Source of the DNA: JASLEW01 sp963732005
GTDB taxonomy: Bacteria > Acidobacteriota > Thermoanaerobaculia > Multivoradales > UBA5704
DNA: 64,000 nt
NCBI GenBank assembly: GCA_963732005.1
Contig: CAVSXT010000003.1
Coordinates: 1,701,766 to 1,765,765 of the forward strand
Direction: 5' to 3'
A model generated the notes under the pieces. That model did not search any database. It saw only the letters and a list, made by a program, of their open reading frames with translations, and was not told the DNA's origin. This document shows positions 1 through 8,235 of this stretch, one piece after another. Each line of letters opens with the position of its first letter. Positions within the stretch are counted from its first letter, which is position 1. The position numbers and the translations under genes were made by a program.

Positions 1-1
1 G

Positions 2-223
2 ACCACCGGCCAGAACGCGCTGGCGCAGGCACGGACCTTCAGCCAGGTGGTGCCGGTCGACGGCGTGCTGCTCGCCAAGCTCGACGGCACCGCCAAGGGG
101 GGGATGGCGGTGGCGATCGCCCGCGAGCTGGGCCTGCCGGTGCTCTACCTGGGCGTCGGCGAGACGGCCGACGACCTGGTGGAGTTCCGGCCCCGGGAGT
201 TCGCCGCTGCTCTCCTCGGCTGA
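2..223 (+). CDS. ftsY: Signal recognition particle receptor FtsY, C-terminal end (partial)
   Basis: The first 73 codons of the window read as the C-terminal end of the SRP receptor GTPase FtsY, which docks ribosome-SRP complexes at the inner membrane. The visible part contains TTGQNALAQA, the G4-type motif in LAKLDGTAKGG that contacts guanine, and the family ending GVGETADDLVEFRPREF. The 5' end lies outside the window. The next gene starts inside or directly after its stop, which suggests co-transcription with the riboflavin genes. Confidence 0.93.
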   Translation, partial: TTGQNALAQARTFSQVVPVDGVLLAKLDGTAKGGMAVAIARELGLPVLYLGVGETADDLVEFRPREFAAALLG

Positions 224-1373
224 AGCGCTGCGGCGCGCGCTGCGTCTGGCGGCCCGCGGCCGCTACCGCGCCGCGCCGAACCCGATGGTCGGGGCGCTGG
301 TGGTGGCGGGGGGTGAGGTGGTGGGGAGCGGCTGGCACCGGCAGGCCGGCGGCTCCCATGCCGAGGTCGAGGCGCTGGCCGCCGCCGGTCCCCGGGCGCG
401 CGGGGCGACGCTCTACGTCACGCTCGAGCCCTGCGCCCACCAAGGCCGCACGCCGCCCTGCGCCGACGCGGTGGTGGCGGCGGGCATCGCGAGGGTGGTG
501 GCCTGCCACGGCGATCCCGACCCCCGCGTCGCCGGCCGCGGCTTCGCGCGGCTGCGCGACGCCGGCATCGAGGTGGTGATCGGCCCGCTGGCCGCGGCGG
601 CGGCGCGGCTCAACCTGCGCTTCCTGGTCGCGGCGGTCGAGCGGCGGCCGCAGGTGACCCTCAAGTGGGCGATGAGCCTCGACGGGCGGATCGCCACCGC
701 CGCCGGCGAGAGCCAGTGGATCTCGTCGCCGCGCGGGCGGCGCTGGGCGCTGGCGTTGCGCGAGGAGCACGACGCGACCCTGGTCGGCAGCGGCACGGTG
801 CTGGCGGACGACCCGCGCCTCGACCGGCGGCTGGGCCTGGCGGGGCGCCCCGGCCTGCGGGTGGTCCTGGACCGGCGCCGGCGGCTCGGGGCGTGGGCGG
901 CGGCGGCCCCGGCGGGCGCGCCGCGGCGGCTGTTCACGGTCGCCGGGCCGTTGCTGATCTATACCGCCAGCCGCACCGGCGCGCGGCCCGAAGGTCTGTC
1001 GGGGGAGTCCAGCCTGGCGGTGCCCGAGGTGATGGCGGTGCCCGAGGTGGTGGCGCTGCCGGCGGTCGAGCCCGCGGCCGTGCTGGCGGACCTCTTCGCG
1101 CGCGGCGTGCGCAGCGTCCTGGTCGAGGGCGGCGCCGAGGTGCTGGCGAGCTTCGCGGCCAGCGGCCTCTTCGACCGGGTGGCGGTGGACTGCGCCCCGC
1201 TGTTGATCGGCGGCCGCCAGGCTCCCGGCCCGCTCGGCGGCGCCGGCGCCGCCGCGCTCGCGGACGCCGCGCGTCTGGACCATCTCGAGGTGAGGCGGCG
1301 CGGTGGCGACGTCGTCGTCGAGGCGCTGCGGCAGGGGTGCCTCGAGCAGCTGCTGGCGCACCTGCCGCATTGA
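207..1373 (+). CDS. ribD: Bifunctional riboflavin biosynthesis protein RibD (deaminase/reductase)
   Basis: RibD deaminates the pyrimidine product of GTP cyclohydrolase II and then reduces its ribosyl side chain. The N-terminal zinc deaminase domain shows HAEVEAL and PCAHQGRTPPC (the His and two Cys zinc ligands and the catalytic Glu). The reductase domain follows from about residue 150 (TLKWAMSLDGRIAT) and ends near LVEGGAEVLASF. The start is a problem. The first ATG (285) would remove the conserved helix EALRRALRLAARG, which is encoded upstream in the same frame, yet no ATG, GTG or TTG exists in that frame back to the window edge. A CTG at 207, seven bases after GGGAG, is the best candidate and is used here. 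The alternative is 285. RibE follows. Confidence 0.85.
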   Translation: MLSSAEALRRALRLAARGRYRAAPNPMVGALVVAGGEVVGSGWHRQAGGSHAEVEALAAAGPRARGATLYVTLEPCAHQGRTPPCADAVVAAGIARVVACHGDPDPRVAGRGFARLRDAGIEVVIGPLAAAAARLNLRFLVAAVERRPQVTLKWAMSLDGRIATAAGESQWISSPRGRRWALALREEHDATLVGSGTVLADDPRLDRRLGLAGRPGLRVVLDRRRRLGAWAAAAPAGAPRRLFTVAGPLLIYTASRTGARPEGLSGESSLAVPEVMAVPEVVALPAVEPAAVLADLFARGVRSVLVEGGAEVLASFAASGLFDRVAVDCAPLLIGGRQAPGPLGGAGAAALADAARLDHLEVRRRGGDVVVEALRQGCLEQLLAHLPH

Positions 1374-1607
1374 GCAACAGCAATCGCGGCGCCGGCGGTC
1401 GAGAGCGGGCGGACCTGGGGGCGGCAGGGCACCCGTCGCGAACGCCGGCACGCCTACACGCCGGCACGCCTACACGCCTGCACGTCCGCGACATCGGCGG
1501 CGTCAGCACACCACCAGCGCTGCCTGGCCCCCCGGCCGCGGTGGACGTGTCCGGCGAATCTGGGTACATTCACCGCCTATCCGCGCGGAGCCGGCGCGGC
1601 CTAGACC
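1374..1607. other. Intergenic spacer ribD-ribE with short tandem repeat
   Basis: No gene is visible in these 234 bases. Around 1449-1485 a 16-base unit (CGCCGGCACGCCTACA) occurs twice in tandem, followed by a degenerate third copy. I saw no match to the FMN riboswitch core that often precedes riboflavin genes. Confidence 0.5.
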
Positions 1608-2327
1608 ATGTTCACCGGACTGATACAGGAGCGCGGCCAGATCCTCGGCGATCCGCGAGCGTCGGGGCAGGGAGGAGTGCGGCTGGAGGTCGGCTTGACC
1701 CGGGAGCTGGCCGCGGGACTCAGTGCCGGCGCCAGCCTGGCGGTCTCCGGGGTTTGCCTGACGGTGATCGAGGTAAGCGAGGTGGGGCCGGAGTCGGCGG
1801 CGACGCCCGGGAGCGGCGGGGAGCGGGCGCCGGCCGCGCGCCCGGCGATGGCGGTGGTCGTCGAGCTGGCGCCCGAGACGCTGGCGCGCACCACGCTTGG
1901 CGGGCTGCGGGGTGGTGCGGCGGTGAACCTCGAGCCGGCGCTGCGGGCGGGCGAGCCGCTGGGCGGTCATCTGGTGCAGGGGCACGTCGACGGCACGGCC
2001 GCGGTGGTGGCGCGGCGGGATCTTGCAGAGCACCGGGTGCTGGCGTTCTCGCTGCCGGCGCCGCTGGCGCCATTCCTGGTGGAGAAGGGGTCGGTCTGCG
2101 TGGACGGGGTCAGCCTGACGGTCGCCGCGCTGGCGCCGGACGCCTTCGAGGTGGCCTTGCTGCCGCACACCTTGGCGGTGACCACCCTGGGCGGGCTGCT
2201 CCCGGGCGATGCCGTGAACCTCGAGGTGGACGTGCTGGCCAAGTACGTGCACCGCATGCTCGCCGCCCGCGGCCTGACGCCGGCTGCCGCTCCTGGCGCG
2301 CCAGCGGGCGCAGGCCCTTCCCGGTGA
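1608..2327 (+). CDS. ribE: Riboflavin synthase, alpha subunit
   Basis: This enzyme converts two molecules of dimethyl-ribityllumazine to riboflavin plus the pyrimidine precursor. The protein begins MFTGLIQERG, the near-invariant start of the family, and has the usual two tandem lumazine-binding beta-barrels (residues about 1-115 and 116-215; the second carries ENVMKGSVCVDG-like sequence EKGSVCVDGVSLTV). An insert of about 20 Ala/Gly/Arg-rich residues near 60-80 (GSGGERAPAARPAMAV) makes it longer (239 residues) than the usual 200-220. The stop overlaps the start of the next gene by GTGA. Confidence 0.95.
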   Translation: MFTGLIQERGQILGDPRASGQGGVRLEVGLTRELAAGLSAGASLAVSGVCLTVIEVSEVGPESAATPGSGGERAPAARPAMAVVVELAPETLARTTLGGLRGGAAVNLEPALRAGEPLGGHLVQGHVDGTAAVVARRDLAEHRVLAFSLPAPLAPFLVEKGSVCVDGVSLTVAALAPDAFEVALLPHTLAVTTLGGLLPGDAVNLEVDVLAKYVHRMLAARGLTPAAAPGAPAGAGPSR

Positions 2328-3475
2328 CCGCCGCTTTCGCCGGGCTACCGCCGGCCGGCGACGGCGACGCCGGCCTGCCGCGGCTTGCGGCGCGGCTCCC
2401 CGAACCCGGCCACCTGTGGATCCGCCATGCGCCCAGGGTCTGGCTGGGGCCGGAACGCCCGTGGCTCGACCTCGCCGCCGGCCGCCTGGGCAGGAACAGC
2501 GGCCGAGAACCGGCCGGTGACGCGGGACTGCCGGGGTCGCCGCCTGACGACGTGCTCTACCTGCCGCCGGTCCCGGCGCGGCTGGCTGGTTGGCGCGACG
2601 GGCTGGCGGCGCGTGCGCTGGCCGGTGGCGCGCCGGTCCTGCTGCAGCTGCTGCCCGGGGACGAAAGCGGATTGCCGCCCGGCGGTGGCGCGGTGGTGGT
2701 GATCGACCTCCTGGCAGACCTTCTCGACGGCGGCGGCGAGCTGCCGGCGGCATGGCTGGGGGCGCCGCGGGCGCCGATCGCCGCCGCCACGGGTCGCGGC
2801 GACGGCGGCGGCGCCGCCGCCGCGGAGGCCGAGACCGGCAGCGAGGGCGGGACGACGGGCGGAGCCTCGGGCGCCGACCCGGTGGGCAGTGCCGGTGGCG
2901 CCGTCGCGGTTTGGCCGCTGGTGCCGGGGATCACCGACGACCCGCAACGCTGGGAGCGCTCCTGCGCCCGGCTGGCCGGCGCGGGTTTCGCGGTGCTGCA
3001 GACGCTGGTGCCGGCGCTGGGGCCCGGCGACCGGCGCCGGCTGGCGCAGGGGCTGGTGGGTGCGGGGGAAGGGAATGCCTTCGAGGCCCTGTTCCACCGC
3101 CAGCAGCACGAGCCGTCGAGCGAGCGGGAGCTGGCGCGGGTCGCGCACCGCCATGGCCTGGCGCCCTTCCTGCCGCGACCGCTGCCGCGCCCGCCGCTGC
3201 CGCGGGCCGAGAACCGCCGCCTCGCGGGGCTGCTGGCCCTCGCCGGAGAGCTCTGGCTGCGGCTGGGGCGGCCGGTCGAACAGGCGCAGGCGCTGTTCCG
3301 GGCCGCCCGCTGGCTGGACGGCACCGTCTACGATGTTGCCGCGCTGTGCCGCGAGGGCAACCTGGCGGTGGTGACCGCGCTCGATCCCCTCGCCCAAGGC
3401 GCCGTGGCCGAGGCGGCGGGCGGCGGCGAGCCGGCGCTGCTCGCCGAGCTCATGGCCGCGTACCTGGCGCCGTGA
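2324..3475 (+). CDS. Conserved-looking protein of unknown function
   Basis: I do not recognise this 383-residue protein. The frame stays open far upstream (to 665), but that part is the shadow of ribD and ribE. A GTG at 2324 overlaps the ribE stop as GTGA and fits the tight gene spacing here. The N-terminal half has pieces such as GHLWIRHAPRVWLGPE and VLYLPPVPARLAGWRDGLAARAL. A Gly/Ala-rich stretch (about residues 150-185) separates it from a C-terminal half with VWPLVPGITDDPQRWER and a helical part around HRQQHEPSSERELARVAHRHGL. It has no signal peptide and no obvious catalytic motif. It sits between riboflavin synthase and threonine aldolase. Confidence 0.6.
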   Translation: MTAAFAGLPPAGDGDAGLPRLAARLPEPGHLWIRHAPRVWLGPERPWLDLAAGRLGRNSGREPAGDAGLPGSPPDDVLYLPPVPARLAGWRDGLAARALAGGAPVLLQLLPGDESGLPPGGGAVVVIDLLADLLDGGGELPAAWLGAPRAPIAAATGRGDGGGAAAAEAETGSEGGTTGGASGADPVGSAGGAVAVWPLVPGITDDPQRWERSCARLAGAGFAVLQTLVPALGPGDRRRLAQGLVGAGEGNAFEALFHRQQHEPSSERELARVAHRHGLAPFLPRPLPRPPLPRAENRRLAGLLALAGELWLRLGRPVEQAQALFRAARWLDGTVYDVAALCREGNLAVVTALDPLAQGAVAEAAGGGEPALLAELMAAYLAP

Positions 3476-3554
3476 CCGATGCCGCGAGCGGTGCCCGGAC
3501 CGCCTCTCGCACCCGGGCCCGGCGGCGCGTCGAAACCTGGGAGACACGACAGCG

Positions 3555-4667
3555 ATGAGCGACGCGATGGACTCGCTGCACGACCTGCCGATCGACCTGC
3601 GGTCGGACACCGTGACCCGGCCCGACGACGAGATGCGGCGGGCGATGGCGACCGCCGAGGTGGGCGACGACGTCTATGGCGAGGACCCCACGGTGGCGGC
3701 GCTGGAAGCCGCGGCGGCGGCGGCGGTGGGGCACGAGGCGGCGCTCTTCGTCCCCTCGGGCACCATGGGCAACCAGATCGCCCTGCGCCTCCTCGGCACG
3801 CCCGGGCAGGAGGTTATCTGCGACGCCCGCAGCCACATGGTGCTGCTGGAGATGGGCGCCATGTCGGCGCTCTCGGGGCTGCTGCCGCGGGCGATCGATT
3901 CGCCGCAGGGGCTGCTCGACCCGGCGGCGGTCGAGGCCGCCGTCTGCTCGGGCGCCGGCTACCGGGTGCGCACCTGCCTGCTGGCGGTGGAGAACACTCA
4001 TAACCTCGCCGGCGGCAGTGTCTACGGCCGCCCGCACCTCGAGGCGCTGCTCGCCGTGGCCCGCCGGCACGGGCTGCCGGCGCACCTCGACGGCGCCCGC
4101 ATCTTCAACGCCGCGGTGGCGCTCGGCACCACCGCGGCGGCCCTCGCCGCCGGCTTCAACTCGACCATGTTCTGCCTGTCGAAGGGCCTCGGGGCGCCGG
4201 TCGGCTCCCTGCTCTGCGGCAGCCGCGACCTGATACGCGAGGGGCGCCGGGTGCGCAAGATGTTCGGCGGCGGCATGCGCCAGGCGGGGGTGCTGGCGGC
4301 GGCGGGCTTGGTGGCGCTGCGCCGGGGGCCGGCCCACCTGGCCGCCGATCACGCTCATGCCGCGCTGCTGGCGGCAACGGTCGCTTCCCTGCCGGACGTC
4401 GAGATCGACGCCGTCGGGGTGCGCACCAACATCGTCGTCTTCCGGGTCAGCCCGGAGCTGGCCGCCAGGCTGCCGCCGGGCGATCCTGGCACTCCGGCCG
4501 ACCCGGCGGCGGAGCCGGCCGCCGCCGTGGTGGCCCGGTTGCGCGCCGTCGGCGTGCTCGCCACCTCGGTGAGCCGCGACCAGGTGCGCATGGTGACGCA
4601 CCGCGACGCCGGCCGCCCGCGGATCGACCAGGCCATCGTCCGGTTGCGGCAGGCGCTGGCGCCTTGA
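3555..4667 (+). CDS. ltaE: Low-specificity L-threonine aldolase
   Basis: A PLP-dependent fold-type I enzyme that cleaves L-threonine or L-allo-threonine to glycine and acetaldehyde. It starts with DLRSDTVTRPDDEMRRAM and carries VGDDVYGEDPT, FVPSGTMGNQIAL, ENTHNLAGG and HLDGARIFNAAVAL. The PLP lysine lies in CLSKGLGAPVGS, followed by RKMFGGGMRQAG. These are the full set of family motifs at normal length (370 residues). The ATG at 3555 is preceded by GGGAG at a suitable distance. Confidence 0.95.
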   Translation: MSDAMDSLHDLPIDLRSDTVTRPDDEMRRAMATAEVGDDVYGEDPTVAALEAAAAAAVGHEAALFVPSGTMGNQIALRLLGTPGQEVICDARSHMVLLEMGAMSALSGLLPRAIDSPQGLLDPAAVEAAVCSGAGYRVRTCLLAVENTHNLAGGSVYGRPHLEALLAVARRHGLPAHLDGARIFNAAVALGTTAAALAAGFNSTMFCLSKGLGAPVGSLLCGSRDLIREGRRVRKMFGGGMRQAGVLAAAGLVALRRGPAHLAADHAHAALLAATVASLPDVEIDAVGVRTNIVVFRVSPELAARLPPGDPGTPADPAAEPAAAVVARLRAVGVLATSVSRDQVRMVTHRDAGRPRIDQAIVRLRQALAP

Positions 4668-4731
4668 GTGAAGCCGCCGGGCCGGGGGGAAGGGGGCGCC
4701 CCCTCACCCCCACTCTTCTGGGAAGTCTCGT

Positions 4732-5844
4732 CTAGCCGTGCCCGCCGGCGCGGGGCAGCCGCGCGACCAGGTCGATCTCCACCAGCGCGCCGCGGGGCAG
4801 GGCGGCCGCCTGGACGGTCGAGCGCGCCGGCCGGTGGTCGCCCATGGCTTCACCATACAGCGCGTTGAGGCGGGGGAAGTCGGCGAGGTCGACGACGTAG
4901 ACCGTCGCCTTGACCACGTCGGAAAAGCCGCAGCCGGCGGTGGCCAGCACCTGGCGGAGATTCTCGAGCGCCCGCCGGGCCTGGGCCTCGAAACCGCCGG
5001 GGACGAGCTCGCCGGTGGCCGGGTCGAGGCCCACCTGGCCGGAGGTGTACAGCCAGCCGTCGACGGAAACCGCCTGGGAATAGGGGCCGATCGCGGCCGG
5101 GGCCTGGTCGGTGTGGTGGAATTGCATGCCTGAGACGCTCCTTTCGAGGGCGGGCGGCGCGCCGTCGGGCTGCCACACCGCGATGTGCGGGAGGTTGCGG
5201 TAGCGCTCGGCGTGGTCCAGGCCATAGCCGACCACGAAGAGGTTCTCGATCGCGAAGCCACGGTAGTCGATCGGCACCTCGACCTGGCGCGCCGCCGCCT
5301 TGTCGAGCAGCGCGCACAGCCGCACGCTGCGCGCGCCGCGGTGGCGCAGCAGATCGAGGATGGTGGCCACCGTGTAACCGGTGTCGACGATGTCCTCGAC
5401 CAGCAGCACGTCCCGGCCGCGGATCGGCAGGTCCAGGTCCTTGCGGATGCGCAGCTCGCCGCGGTTGGTGCCGCCCTCGCCGTAGCTCGCGGTCTGCAGG
5501 AAGTCCACGGCCACCGGCACCCGCAGGCGCTTGAGGAGATCGGCGAGGAAGAAGACCGAGCCCTTGAGCACGCCCACCGCGATCAGCGGATCGTCCGCCG
5601 GCCGCCGGCGGCCACCGCTGGTGGCACTTCCCGCGCCGGTCGCGGCGCTTCCCGCACCGCTCGCGGCCCTTCCCGCGCCGCTCGCGGCGGTTCCCGAATC
5701 ACTCGCCGCCCCGCCCGTCCGCCGGTAGTCGGCGTCGATCCGCGCGGCCAGCTCGGCCACCCGGCGCGACAGCTCCGCCGCCGGGATCAGCACCCGCATG
5801 GAGTGCATGCCCCGCGGGTGAGCCGCGGTTCCGCTGCGCGACAT
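4732..5844 (-). CDS. Hypoxanthine phosphoribosyltransferase - RidA fusion (or overlapping hpt and ridA without an hpt stop)
   Basis: One open frame encodes two enzymes. Residues about 15-235 are a hypoxanthine-guanine phosphoribosyltransferase (purine salvage) with LIAVGVLKGSVFFLADL, DFLQTASYGEG and the PRPP loop VLLVEDIVDTGYT. From residue 240 a complete RidA/YjgF imine deaminase follows (APAAIGPYSQAV, YTSGQVGLDP, FSDVVKATVYVVDL, the latter family removing reactive enamines). No stop separates them. The ridA part has its own ATG (5127) with AAAGGAGC nine bases upstream. So ridA may be made both as a fusion and alone. An Ala/Gly/Ser repeat sits in the hpt N-terminus. A sequencing error that removed the hpt stop is the main alternative. 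Confidence 0.85.
   Translation of the reverse strand: MSRSGTAAHPRGMHSMRVLIPAAELSRRVAELAARIDADYRRTGGAASDSGTAASGAGRAASGAGSAATGAGSATSGGRRRPADDPLIAVGVLKGSVFFLADLLKRLRVPVAVDFLQTASYGEGGTNRGELRIRKDLDLPIRGRDVLLVEDIVDTGYTVATILDLLRHRGARSVRLCALLDKAAARQVEVPIDYRGFAIENLFVVGYGLDHAERYRNLPHIAVWQPDGAPPALERSVSGMQFHHTDQAPAAIGPYSQAVSVDGWLYTSGQVGLDPATGELVPGGFEAQARRALENLRQVLATAGCGFSDVVKATVYVVDLADFPRLNALYGEAMGDHRPARSTVQAAALPRGALVEIDLVARLPRAGGHG
5125..5144 (-). promoter_or_regulatory. Internal ribosome-binding site and start codon for ridA
   Basis: Reading the minus strand, AAAGGAGC (5144-5137) precedes ATG (5127-5125) by nine bases. The ATG opens MQFHHTDQAPAAIGPYSQ, the typical RidA start. This is a strong Shine-Dalgarno signal lying inside the open frame that runs on from hpt. 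Confidence 0.6.
5625..5708 (-). repeat. Four-unit 21-base tandem repeat inside hpt
   Basis: Four imperfect 21-base units, each containing CTTCCCG or GTTCCCG, are repeated head to tail. On the coding strand they give a seven-residue Ala/Gly/Ser repeat between the Hpt N-terminal helix and its first core strand. The length (a multiple of three) keeps the frame, so copy number could change without breaking the enzyme. Confidence 0.75.
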
Positions 5845-5948
5845 GCCCCGCCTCCGAGAGCGCCTCTCGCCTGCCGTCGTTGCCGCCGCATCATTGCATG
5901 ATATCCTCGGCCGAACCTCGGAGCCGAAGGGCGTAATTCGAAGCTGCC

Positions 5949-7655
5949 ATGGCCACAGTTCAGGAGCTCGGCGCTCTACATCGGCGCTACGCCGACACCT
6001 CGCATCGCTTCCGCGCCGCCTGGACCTTTCATCAGTTCCTGCAGAGCCTTGGCAAGGGCAACCAGGCCAAGATCGACGACGCTCACTCGCTCGATTTCCA
6101 GAACCTCTACGCCGAGCTCAAGGAGATCTCGCAGAACCTCAACACGGCGGAGAGCGATCCCCTCCAGGTCAGGCTCGAGGGTATCGACCACCGGCTCGGG
6201 GAGCTGATCGCGGACCTCGACGAGCAGGATACCAGGATCGCCCCGTACTACCTGCGCCAGTTCTTCCGCCGGGTCAAGACCTACGACGAGAAGATCATCA
6301 CCCAGCTGGTCAAGTTCTACCTGTATGCCCAGCAGGGCGAGATCTGGCCGACCGAGCGCCTCGACAAGGTCGATTTCCTGCTCGCTCGCCTGAGCGAGGA
6401 GGAGGACGACCGCACCGGCGAGCCGCGGCTGCGCGACCACCGGCGGCTGGGCGAGATCTTCCACGGCCTGTGGGCGATGCTCGGGGTGCCGCTGCCGGAG
6501 TCCGCCTTCGTCGGCGACAAGCGCCGCGAGATCGAGAGCATCCGCCAGGAGGTCAACGAGATCGAGACGCTCGACCGGCTGAGCGAGACCAACCTGATCC
6601 CGCGTTACCGCCGGCTCAAGCATGAGCTGGGCAACCTGCTGTTCGAGCCCGCCCTGCTGCTCGCCATCCAGGAGACCAACCTGGTGCTCAAGAGCCGCAT
6701 CCAGAACCTCTATGGCAAGGAGGAGCGGCGGATCGTCGCCGAGTACCAGCGCGTCTTCGAGCTCGAGCGCGAGGTGCCGGTGGACCGCGAGCTGGACCAG
6801 GAGCTGATCCAGTTCCGCCAGGAGATCGAGCGCTTCGAGGCGCAGCTGCAGAGCCAGGAGCTGAAGCTCGAGGACCTGGCGATGATCCGCGGCCGGGTCC
6901 GCGAGCTGATGCCCCGCCTCGCCGCCGCCGGCGGGCGCGGCGGCGCCATGCTCGCCGGCGAGGGAGAGTCGTCGCCCGGCGCCGCCGGTCCGGCCGGCGC
7001 GGGCTCCGGCTCGGCCGGCTACACCGCCACCGGCGCGAGCGCTTACGCCGGCGCCGCCAGCTACACCGGTTCGGACTACCGGCGGGCGCCGCTCGCGGAC
7101 GACGACGGCTACCTGTCGGCGGTGGGGGCGTCGCCCCCGGAGTCGCCGCTCGCCGCGCAGGAGGACCTGCTCGGGGAGTTCTACCGCAAGCTGGTGGACG
7201 CTCTGCGCGAGGTCGATACCGAGCTGGCGCCGGAGCGGGTGGTGGTGCTGCAGGACGTCTTCCCGCTGCGCATCGAGCCGCGCGAGGTCATCGCCTACCG
7301 CCGGCTGCACAGCCGCGCCAACTGCGACCGCGAGCTCGAGCAGTTCCTGCTCGAAGGCGCCGCCCTGCGCATGCGGATCAACGAGGAGGCGCAGGAGATC
7401 TCCGGCATCCTGGACGAGACCTCGGTGACCGGTGACTCGATCGTCTTCGCGCGCGCCCGCTGGACGGCGCGCACTGCCGACGCCTACCTGTGGCGCTTCC
7501 ACCACGTGCTCGACGAGGCGGTGCTGTCCGGCAGCGTCACCGAAGGCCGCCAGCTGCAGCTGCTGCGCATGCGGCTGATGCGCGACTATTCAGGCCTCTG
7601 GCTGCTGGCCTACAAGCCGCTGCTCAAGCGCAACCCCGGCGGCACGATCGCTTAG
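5949..7655 (+). CDS. Large helical/coiled-coil protein of unknown function
   Basis: This 568-residue protein is not one I recognise. It is almost all charged helix: long heptad-like stretches at about residues 170-320 (RREIESIRQEVNEIETLDRL, ERFEAQLQSQELKLEDLAM). A Gly/Ala/Tyr-rich linker (about 325-385) comes next, then a second helical domain to the end. There is no signal peptide or membrane segment, so it should be cytoplasmic. Base composition matches the neighbours, so it looks native. It ends four bases into the convergent Uma2 gene. A structural or scaffold role is possible but unproved. Confidence 0.7.
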   Translation: MATVQELGALHRRYADTSHRFRAAWTFHQFLQSLGKGNQAKIDDAHSLDFQNLYAELKEISQNLNTAESDPLQVRLEGIDHRLGELIADLDEQDTRIAPYYLRQFFRRVKTYDEKIITQLVKFYLYAQQGEIWPTERLDKVDFLLARLSEEEDDRTGEPRLRDHRRLGEIFHGLWAMLGVPLPESAFVGDKRREIESIRQEVNEIETLDRLSETNLIPRYRRLKHELGNLLFEPALLLAIQETNLVLKSRIQNLYGKEERRIVAEYQRVFELEREVPVDRELDQELIQFRQEIERFEAQLQSQELKLEDLAMIRGRVRELMPRLAAAGGRGGAMLAGEGESSPGAAGPAGAGSGSAGYTATGASAYAGAASYTGSDYRRAPLADDDGYLSAVGASPPESPLAAQEDLLGEFYRKLVDALREVDTELAPERVVVLQDVFPLRIEPREVIAYRRLHSRANCDRELEQFLLEGAALRMRINEEAQEISGILDETSVTGDSIVFARARWTARTADAYLWRFHHVLDEAVLSGSVTEGRQLQLLRMRLMRDYSGLWLLAYKPLLKRNPGGTIA

Positions 7656-8218
7656 CTGCCAACGTAGATTTCAGCCATTGCCACCTGGCACCCGATCGAG
7701 GGCAGAGCTATCGAGGCTGTCGGCTCTGTTACCTCGGTAAGCAGCCAACTCTTACGATCCTCTTGCCGAGTGTACTGTTCGACTATCGGTCGATCCTGCG
7801 ATACGAACAGGCACTCGCGCAGTGATTCCAACCGGCGATAGTGCTCTAGCTTGGTACCGCGGTCGTAGGCCGCAGTACTGGGCGAGAGCACTTCGATCAG
7901 CACCGATGGGTTGATCAGCGTGTCGAAGTGTTTATCCGTCAAGACCGGCTCGCCACAAACCACGACGATGTCCGGGTAGGTATACAGGCCAGTCACCGAA
8001 ACCAGGACCCTCAGGTCGCTCGAGTGGACCCGGCATGATCCGCCCTTGAGTTGGTTGCCGAGTGCCAGCACGAGATTGGTCACGATGGAGCTGTGGCGCA
8101 GGCTGGCGCCCGTCATCGCGATCATCTCGCCGTCGAGGTAGTCGCTCTTGGTCTCCGCCGCCCGCTCGAGGGCAAGATATTCTTCCGGGCTCAGCCGAGG
8201 TCTGGAATGGACTGCCAT
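7652..8218 (-). CDS. Uma2-family (DUF820) restriction-endonuclease-like protein
   Basis: A 188-residue protein of the Uma2/DUF820 family, which has a PD-(D/E)XK nuclease fold but mostly unknown function. Family marks are RLSPEEYLALERAA, KSDYLDGEMIAMTGASLRHS, the core acidic strand YTYPDIVVVCGEPV, and LIEVLSPSTAAYDRGTKLEHY. In this family the Asp of PDIVVV and the Glu of LIEVLSPST form the metal site. It overlaps the 3' end of the unknown coiled-coil gene by four bases and is divergent from tryptophan dioxygenase with only 17 bases between starts. Composition is slightly less GC-rich than the surroundings, which may indicate transfer. Confidence 0.88.
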   Translation of the reverse strand: MAVHSRPRLSPEEYLALERAAETKSDYLDGEMIAMTGASLRHSSIVTNLVLALGNQLKGGSCRVHSSDLRVLVSVTGLYTYPDIVVVCGEPVLTDKHFDTLINPSVLIEVLSPSTAAYDRGTKLEHYRRLESLRECLFVSQDRPIVEQYTRQEDRKSWLLTEVTEPTASIALPSIGCQVAMAEIYVGS

Positions 8219-8235
8219 GGCGTTAGGATAACAGA

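Noticed and set aside
2..1373. FtsY-RibD fusion
   Set aside because: The ribD frame is open to the window edge, but ftsY is in a different frame with its own stop at 221, so there is no fused product.
1440..1490. CRISPR-like repeat
   Set aside because: Units are directly adjacent, without spacers, and only two to three copies exist. No array or cas gene was seen anywhere in the window.
1374..1607. FMN riboswitch before ribE
   Set aside because: The spacer lacks the conserved junction sequences of the FMN aptamer; only a short tandem repeat is present.
665..2323. Upstream part of the long frame that ends at 3475
   Set aside because: It overlaps ribD and ribE in another frame and is Arg/Gly/Ala noise; only the part from GTG 2324 looks coding.
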